A stretch of DNA of 64,000 bases from Candidatus Methanomethylophilaceae archaeon (GCA_944320495.1 CALUHR010000013.1:186001-250000); one strand, 5' to 3'; numbered from the stretch's first letter, positions 34,040-42,674 are shown. Numbers and translations are program-made. The notes: a model not told the origin generated them from the sequence alone.

Positions 34040-35131
34040 ATGGACTCAGAGCTCATCGCCAAGTTCCCGTTCCTCGAGGAGGCCCGCCAGTTCGTCGACG
34101 ACAGCGGGGCGGACATAGCGGAGCTCATAACGTCTCCGTCCTACGAGCCGGCGCGCGCCCGCGGGGTCCAGCGCATCACCGACGCCCTCGCCCACTCCGA
34201 GGTGTCCTACGTGCCGATGGTCAGGGCCAGCGAGTACGACCGCCTCATGGAGGTGCTCTCCTACCCCTATGCGAGGATGATCGTCTCCGCCGTCGGGGAC
34301 AGGTTCCTCACCAAGCGCTACGCCCTGGCCGAGGCCGTGAGGATGAACCGGATCCTCGTGGGCGAGGGGAGGGAGAACACCATCGAGGTGTCCGAGCAGC
34401 TCAACGCGCCCTCCACGGCGGACGCCGACGGCATAATGCGCATCCGCTTCACCGACTACCTCCGCCTGGCTAACCGCATGAAGAGCGTGGACTGGAAGCT
34501 GATCAACAGCGACATCCACTCCGGCCTGGTGTACCTGCCCCAGGAGAAGTTCAGCCGTCTGATGCAGAACGCCCTCCAGGACCGCATCGAGTCGGAGCTG
34601 CCCCTCATGACCCCCGACGAGTTCAAGCCCTATCTGAGGGGGGACATCAACAAGGTGGAGATGGCCCTCGCCGAGACGAAGGCGAGGTTCAGCCCCACCG
34701 GTGGCGAGGGCATGAAGATTGAGTTCTGCCCGCCGTGCATCAACCACCTGCTGGAGATGTCCAGGCAGGGAGTGAACCTGCCCCACAGCGCCAGGTTCGC
34801 CCTGGTGACGTTCCTGAGCGCCCTCGGGCTCAGCTACGACCAGATCATCACGATATTCTCGGAGTCCCCGGACTTCGACGAATCCATCGCCGGATATCAG
34901 ATCAAGCACATCACCGGCGAGCTCAGCGGCGGGGAGGCGTACACGCCGCCGGAGTGCGCCACCATGAAGACCAACGGCATCTGCTACAACCCGGACAAGA
35001 TCTGCGAGCAGGAGTGGATGACGCATCCGCTGAAGTACTACAGGTTCAAGTCGAAGCCGAGGAGGGACGGCCAGCCGTCGAGGGATGCCGGCGGGAAGAG
35101 TCCGACGGATGCACGGAAAAAGGGCGCCTGA
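34040..35131 (+). CDS. priL: DNA primase large subunit PriL
   Basis: The 363-residue protein has the archaeal/eukaryotic PriL layout. The helical N-terminal part includes DRFLTKRYALAEAVRMNRIL. The C-terminal iron-sulfur domain has FCPPCINHLLEMSRQGVNLP, then PPECATMKTNGICYNPDKIC with the remaining cysteines. It binds a 4Fe-4S cluster and works with PriS to start DNA synthesis. The small subunit is not in this window. A run of seven T immediately after the stop codon is a good archaeal terminator. Confidence 0.93.
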   Translation: MDSELIAKFPFLEEARQFVDDSGADIAELITSPSYEPARARGVQRITDALAHSEVSYVPMVRASEYDRLMEVLSYPYARMIVSAVGDRFLTKRYALAEAVRMNRILVGEGRENTIEVSEQLNAPSTADADGIMRIRFTDYLRLANRMKSVDWKLINSDIHSGLVYLPQEKFSRLMQNALQDRIESELPLMTPDEFKPYLRGDINKVEMALAETKARFSPTGGEGMKIEFCPPCINHLLEMSRQGVNLPHSARFALVTFLSALGLSYDQIITIFSESPDFDESIAGYQIKHITGELSGGEAYTPPECATMKTNGICYNPDKICEQEWMTHPLKYYRFKSKPRRDGQPSRDAGGKSPTDARKKGA

Positions 35132-35138
35132 TTTTTTT
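35132..35138 (+). terminator. Oligo-T terminator of priL
   Basis: Seven consecutive T residues start one base after the priL TGA. Oligo-T alone terminates archaeal RNA polymerase. A short direct repeat, GCACGGAAAAAG, flanks it at both sides. Confidence 0.6.
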
Positions 35139-35199
35139 GGCACGGAAAAAGAGTACATCCTGAATCGGGCACTCATTTTCCGTGTATCCGTACAAACGG

Positions 35200-35877
35200 T
35201 CACTCCGACTTCCCCTCGGGCGGATACATCCTCCCGAGGTTCCTCCAGGTGATGATGGCCCTCTGGATGGCCGTGAGGTTGCCGACGACGGCGAACCACA
35301 GCATCATTATCCCGAGCCAGGTGAGCTCGAATCCGAATATGTCGAACGAGGCGTACTGCCCGTCCGCGACGCAGAGCATCACGAACTGGATGAGCGGGAA
35401 CAGCGTCGACAGCACCACGCGATCGGCCCTCCCGAGCAGACCGGCGTAGAGCCTCGGGGCCCCGATGGCCTGGGCCTGGGTGCCCATGTACGAGGTGAGC
35501 AGCACGCCCACCAGAGCCAGCATGCCCAGGTACGGGTCGCACCACCTCACACAGAACGCGACGCCGCCGATCATGAAGACGTCGGCGTACCTGTCGAAGA
35601 CGTGGTCCAAGTAGTCCCCCTTGGGCCCGGCCTTACCGGAGAGCTTGGCGACCTTGCCGTCCAGGGCGTCGAAGTACCCGGAGACGATGACCATCACCGC
35701 CCCGAGGACGAGCATCCACTCGTTGCCCTCCTCACCGCTGAACCAGAACACCACGCCGCAGAGGAGCGCCAGGATCAGCCCGACCCATGAGATCGTGTTG
35801 GGGTTGACGTTTATCAGCTTCCGCGCGACGGGTGCCAGCGCGAAGTCCACGGTCGATCTCTTGCTGTCTAGAACCAT
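35200..35877 (-). CDS. Archaetidylinositol phosphate synthase-like CDP-alcohol phosphotransferase
   Basis: The 225-residue protein has about six helices. Its motif is DALDGKVAKLSGKAGPKGDY then LDHVFDRYAD, intact for all four aspartates with AR changed to AK. This variant is characteristic of archaeal inositol-phosphate-using enzymes. It would join CDP-archaeol to inositol 1-phosphate for ether lipid synthesis. ATG 35877 lies 10 bases inside the end of the AK6 gene, so the two are coupled. An in-frame extension to 35898 is possible but unneeded. Confidence 0.85.
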   Translation of the reverse strand: MVLDSKRSTVDFALAPVARKLINVNPNTISWVGLILALLCGVVFWFSGEEGNEWMLVLGAVMVIVSGYFDALDGKVAKLSGKAGPKGDYLDHVFDRYADVFMIGGVAFCVRWCDPYLGMLALVGVLLTSYMGTQAQAIGAPRLYAGLLGRADRVVLSTLFPLIQFVMLCVADGQYASFDIFGFELTWLGIMMLWFAVVGNLTAIQRAIITWRNLGRMYPPEGKSE

Positions 35878-36401
35878 GCGTCCATCTCCGGCGTCCAATC
35901 GGTGCCGCCGGGAGGGTAATCCGAAGCGCCACCACTTATGATTTTCTCCGCGATGTCCGCAGCCTCGCTAACAGTCACGGACGTGCAGTCAATCTCCCCC
36001 ACGGGGATGTCCGTCTCCGCAGCCTCGCAGAGAATCTCGTCGAGTATCTCGGCCTGGACGTTCTCCCTAACCTTGTCCTCGGAGTAGCCGCGAGCGCGGA
36101 GGCGCTCCGCCAGGACCGACGGGGCACAGCGAAGGACCACGATCCCGCTGGAATCCATGAAGTGCGACAGGTGGCTGTCCAAGATGTGGACGTCCGGGTC
36201 CTCCCTGAGCGGCTCCAGCGCGTCGTTGAGGGCGTCTAGATCGACCTCGTAGGTGTCGCGCTCCGCGTCGTACTCCCCCAGCAACCCGTTCTCGCGGATG
36301 AACGCCTTCCCGTCGATCACGTCGTGTCCGCGGGACCTCAGCTCGGCGGAGAGCGTGGACTTCCCGGTCCCGGGGGTTCCCGTGAGTGCGAAGAGGACCA
36401 T
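35868..36401 (-). CDS. AK6-type adenylate kinase (Fap7/hCINAP family)
   Basis: The 177-residue P-loop protein has FALTGTPGTGKSTLSAELRS at residues 4-23. The family-specific acid-rich YEVDLDALNDAL, LDSHLSHF and IVVLRCAPSVLAERLRARGY follow. Archaeal and eukaryotic AK6 proteins bind uS11 and act in small-subunit assembly as well as having adenylate kinase activity. Its stop codon is TAG, the only complete gene in this window I see ending that way. If TAG were read through, the frame would end about 17 codons later. Confidence 0.88.
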   Translation of the reverse strand: MVLFALTGTPGTGKSTLSAELRSRGHDVIDGKAFIRENGLLGEYDAERDTYEVDLDALNDALEPLREDPDVHILDSHLSHFMDSSGIVVLRCAPSVLAERLRARGYSEDKVRENVQAEILDEILCEAAETDIPVGEIDCTSVTVSEAADIAEKIISGGASDYPPGGTDWTPEMDAWF

Positions 36402-36426
36402 GCCCTCCGGAACGCTCCTGCCCGTA

Positions 36427-37818
36427 TTAACCGTGTCGAGTCTTCGCCGGTCGGTGGTCCACCGGCACTCCCCGATCCACCAGGACCACGTCCCGCTCGG
36501 ACATCACCCTCTCGTCGAAGCCCGACACGGAGAACAGCCCGAGGGTCACGTCGTAGCCCTCCAGCTCCGGGATGGATGCGACCTTGCGCCTGAGGTGGTT
36601 CAGCACGTGGTTGTCGACGGGATTCCCCTTGTGGTACTTGCATTCGGCCGCGAAGGCCCTCCTCTCCGAATCGTTTATCGCGAGGACGTCCACCTCGACG
36701 ACCCTGGACCAGTACGACCCCACCCTCTCGGGCGTGAATCCGATGATCCCCGACATGGAGCGGGTCTGCTCCCTGCAGATGTCCTCGAAGACGAAGGCCG
36801 CATGGTCCTCCACGAAATGGGCGTCGAACCGGGACATCGCCCACTCGGTGTGCCCCAGCTCCAGCTCCGACATGTACGGGCGGACGAAGCGGAACCAGAA
36901 GGCCGTGTAGTTGTCGGCCACCGAGTACAGACCGCTCCTGCTCCTCTCCGGATTCCTCTCCGTGGCGGGGACCGTCCTCCTCAGGACGCGGATGTCGATC
37001 AGCCTCGAAAGATACGACGTCAGCGTCGTGGCGGGGACCTGGATCGCGGACGCGATGTCGGAGATCCTCCTACTGCCGCCGGCGACGGCCGCCACCACGG
37101 ACATGTACGTGGCGACGTTCTTCACCTCCTCGCCCAGGAGGACCTTCGGATCGTCGAACATCATCGCCAAACGATCCATGACGTTGTCCAGGACGTTCTC
37201 CCTCAGTGAGCGCCCGTCGAAGAGCTCCATATATCTCGGCACACCTCCGAGGACGGCGTATCTCTCCACCGCTTCGGTGAACTCTCCTCCAGTGCTCGCA
37301 TACACGGTGGCGAACGGCAGAGGGTTCACCACGATGTGCCTCGAGAACCTCCCGTAGAGGGGGCTGTCCCTGTCCTTGTCGAGGCTTTCCATCACGGTCA
37401 TGTGCGACCCGCACAGGATCACTGTGGTCGAGCTCTTGGAGAGCACCTCGTCCCAGACCTCCTGGAACATCGAGAGGAATCCCCCCTCTGTGCCGATCAT
37501 GTTCGGGAACTCGTCGATGACCAGGATCTTCCTCCCGTCCGAGGATTCGGCGAACGCCCTGAACGCATCCCTCCAGCGCACGAACTCCCCGTACGTCCTG
37601 CCAGTATGCCTCGAGAGCGCGGCGGAGAAGTCCCTCAGCATCATCGGACCGTTCATCTCCTGGGCGAAGTAGTACATCGCGCCCCTTCCGTCGATGAACT
37701 CCTTGATGAGCCTCGTCTTTCCAACGCGGCGACGTCCGGTCACCAGTATCAGGGAGCTCTCCCTCGCGAGCTCCCCCTTTAGGAGACCCAGCTCCTTCTC
37801 CCTGCCTATGAACTCCAT
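36427..37818 (-). CDS. Archaeal-type ATPase with C-terminal DUF234 nuclease-like domain
   Basis: The 463-residue protein opens FIGREKELGLLKGELA, the archaeal STAND-type ATPase N-terminus. Walker A is VTGRRRVGKTRLIKEF and Walker B ILVIDEFPNM. A middle winged helix has ISDIASAIQVPATTLTSYLS. The C-terminal DUF234 shows VVEVDVLAIN and FAAECKYHKG, the D...ECK pattern of PD-(D/E)XK nucleases. These genes are abundant in archaea and often associated with mobile or toxin-like functions; the role is unknown. An inverted repeat lies in its promoter. Confidence 0.88.
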   Translation of the reverse strand: MEFIGREKELGLLKGELARESSLILVTGRRRVGKTRLIKEFIDGRGAMYYFAQEMNGPMMLRDFSAALSRHTGRTYGEFVRWRDAFRAFAESSDGRKILVIDEFPNMIGTEGGFLSMFQEVWDEVLSKSSTTVILCGSHMTVMESLDKDRDSPLYGRFSRHIVVNPLPFATVYASTGGEFTEAVERYAVLGGVPRYMELFDGRSLRENVLDNVMDRLAMMFDDPKVLLGEEVKNVATYMSVVAAVAGGSRRISDIASAIQVPATTLTSYLSRLIDIRVLRRTVPATERNPERSRSGLYSVADNYTAFWFRFVRPYMSELELGHTEWAMSRFDAHFVEDHAAFVFEDICREQTRSMSGIIGFTPERVGSYWSRVVEVDVLAINDSERRAFAAECKYHKGNPVDNHVLNHLRRKVASIPELEGYDVTLGLFSVSGFDERVMSERDVVLVDRGVPVDHRPAKTRHG

Positions 37819-37832
37819 GATGTCTACCGTTA

Positions 37833-37863
37833 TATTATCCAGATAATTATTATTTGGATAATA
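37833..37863. promoter_or_regulatory. Inverted repeat operator candidate upstream of the DUF234 ATPase
   Basis: TATTATCC and GGATAATA are perfect 8-bp arms with a 15-base AT-rich spacer, 15-45 bases before ATG 37818. They flank the only TATA-like sequence, so a bound protein would block transcription. Confidence 0.5.
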
Positions 37864-37924
37864 ATGTTTTGAAAAATACTATGACCGAATGAAGACCTCA
37901 CGGCCGAGATGGATTGAGGGAGGG

Positions 37925-38839
37925 TCAGTGGACCTCTCCGAAGTAGGGCTCGGCCCTCTCCAGCGCCTGCTCCCAGGTCGGGACGTTGTTCAGGGCACCG
38001 ACCTCCTCCACCGCGAAGGAGGCGACGGACGAGGCGATCACAAGGGCCTCTGGCACATCGTAGCCGCGATACAGCGCGGCGTAGAACCCTGCGCGGTAGT
38101 TGTCACCCGCACCCGTCACGTCGACGGCGCGCCTGGCCTTCACCAGCGGTATGCGGACAGTCTCGTCCCCGACCCTGGCGGTGCTCCCCGAGTCCCCGTC
38201 CGTGCGGACCACGAGCGACGGTCCGGCGTCGAGCACGTCCCCGATGCCGAGATACCTCTGGATGGTGGCGGCCTCCAGCTCGTTGCAGAACAGGGCGTCG
38301 GACATGGGCAGCGCCTCCCTGACGAGCCCCTCGTTCCAGACCCTGTGGACCTCCTGGGCGGGATCCAGCGAGATCGCCGGTCCTCCGCGCAGCTCACGCA
38401 TCAGGGAGACGTAGTACGACGGCTGCCCGGTGCAGAAGTGGACGTGCCTGGACCTGGAGGCCATCCCGGTCAGACGGATCCCCAGGGAATCGGCGTTGCC
38501 CTGAGGCCCCTGGTAGAAGAACACCCTGGTCACTAGGTCCTTGTCGTTGATGATCACGCAGGACGACGTCTCCTGCCCCACGGTGACGACCTCGTCCATG
38601 ATCAGCCCCGAATCCCTCATGAGGTCTAGGTACGCGGCGGGCATGTCCGGCCCGATGAAGGCGCAAAGCGCCGTGGGGCAGCCGAGCCTGGCGGCCGCCA
38701 CGGCTATGTTGGGCCCGGTGCCGCCGAGCGCGGTCTTCTTGGAGAGCGCGTCGGCGGTGATTCCGGGCGGGAGGAACGTGTCGATGCCGAAGATCGTATC
38801 GATCGTGACGTGCCCGTACACCGACACGAAGGGGTCCAT
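37925..38839 (-). CDS. PfkB-family carbohydrate/nucleoside kinase (probable adenosine-type kinase)
   Basis: The 304-residue ribokinase-fold protein has the N-terminal signature GGTGPNIAVAAARLGCPTAL and the C-terminal catalytic motif VDVTGAGDNYRAGFYAALYR with the base Asp. It overlaps the S-adenosylhomocysteinase stop by TGATG. A nucleoside kinase here would remove the adenosine (or inosine) released by that enzyme and pull the reversible reaction forward. Substrate assignment rests on context; PfkB sugar kinases look similar. Confidence 0.75.
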   Translation of the reverse strand: MDPFVSVYGHVTIDTIFGIDTFLPPGITADALSKKTALGGTGPNIAVAAARLGCPTALCAFIGPDMPAAYLDLMRDSGLIMDEVVTVGQETSSCVIINDKDLVTRVFFYQGPQGNADSLGIRLTGMASRSRHVHFCTGQPSYYVSLMRELRGGPAISLDPAQEVHRVWNEGLVREALPMSDALFCNELEAATIQRYLGIGDVLDAGPSLVVRTDGDSGSTARVGDETVRIPLVKARRAVDVTGAGDNYRAGFYAALYRGYDVPEALVIASSVASFAVEEVGALNNVPTWEQALERAEPYFGEVH

Positions 38840-40077
38840 CAGGTCCCCTCCTCCCATCCTCCGATGTAGGAGAGCTGCTCCTCCGTGAGGGCGTCGATCT
38901 CGACGCCCATGGACTCCAGCTTGATCCTGGCTATCTCCTGGTCGATGGCCTCCGGGACGTTGTGGACGCCCTTGGCGAGACCTTTGTAGTTCTTGACCAT
39001 GTGGATGAGGCCCAGGGCCTGGGTGGAGAAGCTCATGTCCATGATCTCGGCGGGGTGTCCCTGGCCGGCGGCCAGGTTCATGAGCCTGCCCTCGGCGATG
39101 AGGTACAGCCTCCTGCCGTCGGCCATGCGGTACTCCTCCACGAAGTCCCTGACGCGCTCCTTGGAGACGCTCATGGCCTCCAGGGCGGTCTTGCTGATCT
39201 CGTTGTCGAAGTGGCCCACGTTGCCCATGACGCATCCGTCCTTGGCTACCTTGAGGGCCTCGGCGGAGACGACGTCCTTGCATCCGGTGACCGTGATGAT
39301 GATGTCCGCCACGGCCGCGGCCTTCACCATGGGCATGACCTCGAACCCGTCCATCTTGGCCTCGATCGCCTTGATGGGGTCGACCTCGGTGACGATGACC
39401 GACGCCCCGAGACCCTTGGCGCGCATGGCGACGCCCTTGCCGCACCAACCGTATCCGGCGACGACGAGCCTCTTCCCCGCGACGATCAGGTTGGTGGCGT
39501 TCATCCATCCGTCGAAGGCGGACTGGCCGGTCCCGTAGCGGTTGTCGAACATGAACTTCATCTTCGCGTCGTTCACGTCCAGCACGGGGAACTCGAGGAC
39601 ACCGTCGTTGGCCATGGCCCTGAGCCTCTGGACGCCGGTGGTGGTCTCCTCGTTCGCCGCCTTCACGTTGGGCAGCGCGTCCCTCCTGGAGGTGTGGACC
39701 ATCGAGATGAGGTCCGCCCCGTCGTCGATGATGAAGTCCGGATGCATATCCAGTACGGTGTTGAGGTTGGCGTAGTACTCCTCCTGGGTCTCCCACTTCT
39801 TGGCGTAGACGTTGAGGCCGTACTCCTCCCTCAGCGCCATGGCGACGGAGTCGTCGGTCGAGAGGGGGTTGCAGCTCGCGAGCCTGACCTCGGCCCCGGC
39901 GTCCGCCAGGGTGACGGCGAGCATTCCGGTCTTCGCCTCGGTGTGGAGGGCCATGCCGACCTTGATGCCGGCCAGGGGCTTCTCCTCGATGAAGCGCTTC
40001 CTGATCGCCATGAGCACGGGCATGTGGTCCGCGGCCCAGTGGAGCCTCAGGGATCCGATCTTCGTGAGGTCGTCCAT
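38839..40077 (-). CDS. ahcY: Adenosylhomocysteinase
   Basis: The 412-residue protein is full length for archaeal SAHase. HMPVLMAIRKRFIEEKPLAG opens the substrate domain. Catalytic and NAD sites include NEETTTGVQRLRAM, KFMFDNRYGTGQSAFDGWMN and VVAGYGWCGKGVAMRAKGLG. MGNVGHFDNEIS and the C-terminal tail complete the fold. It cleaves S-adenosylhomocysteine, relieving product inhibition of methyltransferases. In some methanogens the substrate is S-inosylhomocysteine. It sits in a tight operon with phosphopantothenate synthesis upstream and a nucleoside kinase downstream. Confidence 0.95.
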   Translation of the reverse strand: MDDLTKIGSLRLHWAADHMPVLMAIRKRFIEEKPLAGIKVGMALHTEAKTGMLAVTLADAGAEVRLASCNPLSTDDSVAMALREEYGLNVYAKKWETQEEYYANLNTVLDMHPDFIIDDGADLISMVHTSRRDALPNVKAANEETTTGVQRLRAMANDGVLEFPVLDVNDAKMKFMFDNRYGTGQSAFDGWMNATNLIVAGKRLVVAGYGWCGKGVAMRAKGLGASVIVTEVDPIKAIEAKMDGFEVMPMVKAAAVADIIITVTGCKDVVSAEALKVAKDGCVMGNVGHFDNEISKTALEAMSVSKERVRDFVEEYRMADGRRLYLIAEGRLMNLAAGQGHPAEIMDMSFSTQALGLIHMVKNYKGLAKGVHNVPEAIDQEIARIKLESMGVEIDALTEEQLSYIGGWEEGT

Positions 40078-40081
40078 GATA

Positions 40082-40828
40082 TCACTCGAACTCGGCCTTC
40101 AGGGAGCCGCAGATGGAGTCCACGGTCGCCTTGAGGCATTCGCGGTTGGAGAAACCATCCAACATCTTTAGTCTTGCCGAGCGGTCGTCCCTCATCTCCT
40201 CCACGAAGCGCAGGATGTTGGCTGTCGCGCGGGAGATCTCGTCGCAGATCGGCACGGTGGCGACCCTCGACGTGCGGGACAGGGGGTTGATGTCGATGGA
40301 GATGACCTTCTTCCCCATGGCGATGAGCGCCTGGGCGCGGTCGCCGTCCTCGATCGGCACGAGGATGACGTCGCTGGACCATATGCCCTCCCTGGTGCAC
40401 AGGGCGCGGTCGTGGTCCAGGCCGGGGATCCTCTCCTCGGGGATCCTGCCGAGGACCTCCCTGGCACCATCGGCCTCGAGGAGGGAGATCACGGCCTCCA
40501 TCCTCTCGGGGGTGCGGTGGAACAGGTTCACCTCCACCTTGGCCGGCACCGCCTCGGCGATGGCGATGAGACCCTTCGGATCCAGCGCGGCGGCGTTGCC
40601 GTTGACGCAGATGACGGGGTTCTCGGCCTCGAGGAGCATCGCCGCGGCCGCGCGCTCCGCCTCCTCGGCGGGTCCGATGGTCCTCTCGCCCATCAGGTAG
40701 TCGAACGCCTCCCCGCGCCCGTGGGAGATCAGCCCTGTGGGCGTCACAACGCCCTGCGAGACCATGTCGACCAGGTGCTCCCTGGTCATGAGCGACTTGT
40801 ATCTGGGATGGCTCTTGGGAATCTGCAC
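40082..40828 (-). CDS. 4-phosphopantoate--beta-alanine ligase
   Basis: The 248-residue protein is the archaeal phosphopantothenate synthetase (COG1701). It starts QIPKSHPRYKSLMTREHLVD, a diagnostic N-terminus, and contains LISHGRGEAFDYLMGERT, VEVNLFHRTPERM and the C-terminal NREC segment. It joins phosphopantoate to beta-alanine in the archaeal CoA pathway. The GTG start at 40828 is leaderless from a TATA element at 40850-40856. A longer reading from 40882 is rejected because it begins upstream of that promoter. Confidence 0.92.
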   Translation of the reverse strand: MQIPKSHPRYKSLMTREHLVDMVSQGVVTPTGLISHGRGEAFDYLMGERTIGPAEEAERAAAAMLLEAENPVICVNGNAAALDPKGLIAIAEAVPAKVEVNLFHRTPERMEAVISLLEADGAREVLGRIPEERIPGLDHDRALCTREGIWSSDVILVPIEDGDRAQALIAMGKKVISIDINPLSRTSRVATVPICDEISRATANILRFVEEMRDDRSARLKMLDGFSNRECLKATVDSICGSLKAEFE

Positions 40829-40849
40829 GCCCGCTCGATGTCGGTCACC

Positions 40850-40856
40850 CGTATAT
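40850..40856 (-). promoter_or_regulatory. TATA element of the pantothenate/SAHase operon
   Basis: CATATAC on the minus strand is centred about 25 bases before GTG 40828, indicating leaderless initiation. Confidence 0.5.
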
Positions 40857-40872
40857 GGGTTCCCGTCAAGCG

Positions 40873-40879
40873 TTAATAT
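40873..40879 (+). promoter_or_regulatory. TATA element of the trmJ-like gene
   Basis: TTAATAT is centred about 24 bases before ATG 40900. It supports that start over the in-frame ATG at 40855. Confidence 0.5.
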
Positions 40880-40899
40880 CAAACGGCGATGCGAGACGC

Positions 40900-41619
40900 A
40901 TGGCAGATTTCAGGATCGTCCTCGTGGGACCGAAGTTCCCGGGTAACATAGGCGCTGTGGCCCGCTCGATGGCCAACTTCGGACTCAGGGACCTGGTCCT
41001 GGTCAACCCCGCCTGCGACCTCGACGACGACGCGTACCGCAGGGCGAAGCACGGGTCCTTCATCCTCGACGGAGCGAGGGTCGTGTCCACCTTCGACGAG
41101 GCCCTGGAGGACTGCTTCCTGGTCGCCGGCACCAGCGGCGTCACCACCAAGGGCGAGAGCAACTACACCCGCATCCCGGTTCCCGTCAGGGAGTTCGCCG
41201 AGGGCACCCGCGGATACCGCGAGAAGATCGCCCTCGTGTTCGGAAGGGAGGACATCGGCCTCCTGCAGGAGGAGCTGGAGATGTGCGACGTGCTCGTCTG
41301 GATCCCGACCGGCGACGAGTTCCCGATCCTCAACCTGTCCCACGCCGCGACCATCGCCATGTACGAGATGTACCAGGCGGAGCACGTGCCGCCCAAGACC
41401 CACCCCGCCAACAGGGAGCAGAAGGAGCGCCTGTTCAACACCTTCGACGACCTGATGGAGGAGGTCCGCTATCCGGAGAACCGCAGGAACGGGACCAGAG
41501 TCATGTTCAGGCGCATGATGGGGCGCTCCATCCCCTCGGAGTACGAGTTCCGCACCATCATGGGCGTCCTCGGCGACGCCGTGAGGATCATCAGGAACGG
41601 GAAGCCCTGGGAGAAGTGA
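40900..41619 (+). CDS. SpoU-class RNA 2'-O-methyltransferase (TrmJ-like)
   Basis: The 239-residue SPOUT enzyme has motif 1 PKFPGNIGAVARSMANFGLR (residues 11-30), motif 2 ALVFGREDIGLLQEE and motif 3 PILNLSHAATIAMYEMYQ. These form the trefoil-knot SAM site. It matches TrmH group 1/TrmJ, which in archaea 2'-O-methylates C32 of tRNAs. The C-terminal helical tail (FNTFDDLMEEVRYPENRRNG) is also family-like. Start is leaderless. The 3' end overlaps the convergent FtsZ-like gene by 29 bases. Confidence 0.9.
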   Translation: MADFRIVLVGPKFPGNIGAVARSMANFGLRDLVLVNPACDLDDDAYRRAKHGSFILDGARVVSTFDEALEDCFLVAGTSGVTTKGESNYTRIPVPVREFAEGTRGYREKIALVFGREDIGLLQEELEMCDVLVWIPTGDEFPILNLSHAATIAMYEMYQAEHVPPKTHPANREQKERLFNTFDDLMEEVRYPENRRNGTRVMFRRMMGRSIPSEYEFRTIMGVLGDAVRIIRNGKPWEK

Positions 41620-42400
41620 GACGGACCGGCAGGAAGACGAGGACCTTCGTGTCCTCCCTGTCGTCCCTTTTGACGATATCCGGGATTATCCCGGTGTTGC
41701 TCACCACCGTATGGAATATCTGCTCGAGCTGGGCGGTGCCGAAGCCCGAGCTCACGGTGACGATGAGCTTGCCGTAGGCCGGATCGGTGGGGAAGACCGT
41801 CGCGCCCATCGCGCGCTGGACCGCCTCCGCCGGATCGATGTCGTTGACGTAGGAGAAGGTGTAGGCAGGCTCCGGGAATGTGCTGAAGAACGGCCCGTCC
41901 ACAATCGCCGCCAGATTGTCCATGGACAGGGATATCGTGTGTCCTATGACGCGGAGGCCCGAATCGATCTTCACACCGCCGTTGATCTTCTCGAACATCC
42001 CCATGTCCATCAGGAAGATGCGATCGGCGGTGCCACGTATCGAATCCAAGGTCCCGATCGCCTTTCCACGGCGTTCCTTCTCGATCGGATGAGGAAGTCC
42101 GGCGACGGCAATGACCCTGCAACCGGACCGCCTGGCACATTCAGCCACATGAAGCAGCATCGCCGATCCCGACTCGCCTCCGAGCATCGCATAGACGAAC
42201 GCGACCCTGACGCCCGAGAGGGCGTTCCTTATGGCGTACTCCTCGCCGCGAGACATCGGCGTGCGGAAGTCCGGATTGCCGGCGGCGGCCTCGCGGGGAT
42301 TTATGCGGTACGTCGGTATGCGATCGAACCCCGTGCTCGCGATGATGCGGCATGCGGCACCCCCGCACGCGAAGAGGACCGCATCGTCCAAGTCTCTCAC
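41591..42400 (-). CDS. Divergent FtsZ/tubulin-superfamily-like protein
   Basis: The 269-residue protein resembles the FtsZ GTPase fold. The first loop is FACGGAACRIIASTGFDRIP. The phosphate-loop equivalent is MLGGESGSAMLLHVAECARR (FtsZ: GGGTGTG). RVIAVAGLPHPIEKERRGKA and DSIRGTADRIFLMD follow in FtsZ order. The G-rich tubulin signature is altered and the C-terminal domain short, so GTP hydrolysis or polymerisation is doubtful. It follows an RHH gene, recalling the haloarchaeal cdrS-ftsZ2 pair. Assignment is from layout and motifs. Confidence 0.62.
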   Translation of the reverse strand: MRDLDDAVLFACGGAACRIIASTGFDRIPTYRINPREAAAGNPDFRTPMSRGEEYAIRNALSGVRVAFVYAMLGGESGSAMLLHVAECARRSGCRVIAVAGLPHPIEKERRGKAIGTLDSIRGTADRIFLMDMGMFEKINGGVKIDSGLRVIGHTISLSMDNLAAIVDGPFFSTFPEPAYTFSYVNDIDPAEAVQRAMGATVFPTDPAYGKLIVTVSSGFGTAQLEQIFHTVVSNTGIIPDIVKRDDREDTKVLVFLPVRLTSPRASRS

Positions 42401-42674
42401 CGACGCCCATCCTCTGGCTCAGGTACCTGTCGGCGGCGGCGCGGACCATGTCGTCCAGACTCCTGCCGTCCGGTGTCAGGTCGGAGATGTCGAGGACCTC
42501 CTGGACGTCGTACTCCGGGACCACGCCCTCGGTGATGCGCCCGTCGGCGTAGGAATCGAGGACCGAGCGTACCGCATCGTTGATGGAGCGGAACTCCCCG
42601 CGGGAGACGAGCGCCCTGTAGACGGCGACGGTGTCGGGGGAAAGCCTCAGAACGATCCTCTCGTCATCAGACAT
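42399..42674 (-). CDS. Ribbon-helix-helix transcriptional regulator
   Basis: About 92 residues. The N-terminus DERIVLRLSPDTVAVYRALV then RGEFRSINDAVRSVLDSYAD is a clear ribbon-helix-helix. The acidic C-terminal half (VQEVLDISDLTPDGRSLDDM) may form a dimer or effector domain. No stop appears at the junction with the FtsZ-like gene; the frame stays open to 42141. The downstream GTG lies at codon position 2 of this frame. By analogy with CdrS it may regulate the adjacent FtsZ-like gene. Confidence 0.7.

Noticed and set aside
36427-37818. DUF234 ATPase as part of a defence island
   Set aside because: The neighbours are housekeeping genes (AK6, lipid synthase, SAHase), and the only restriction-like ORF is 35 kb away. 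No defence system can be supported.
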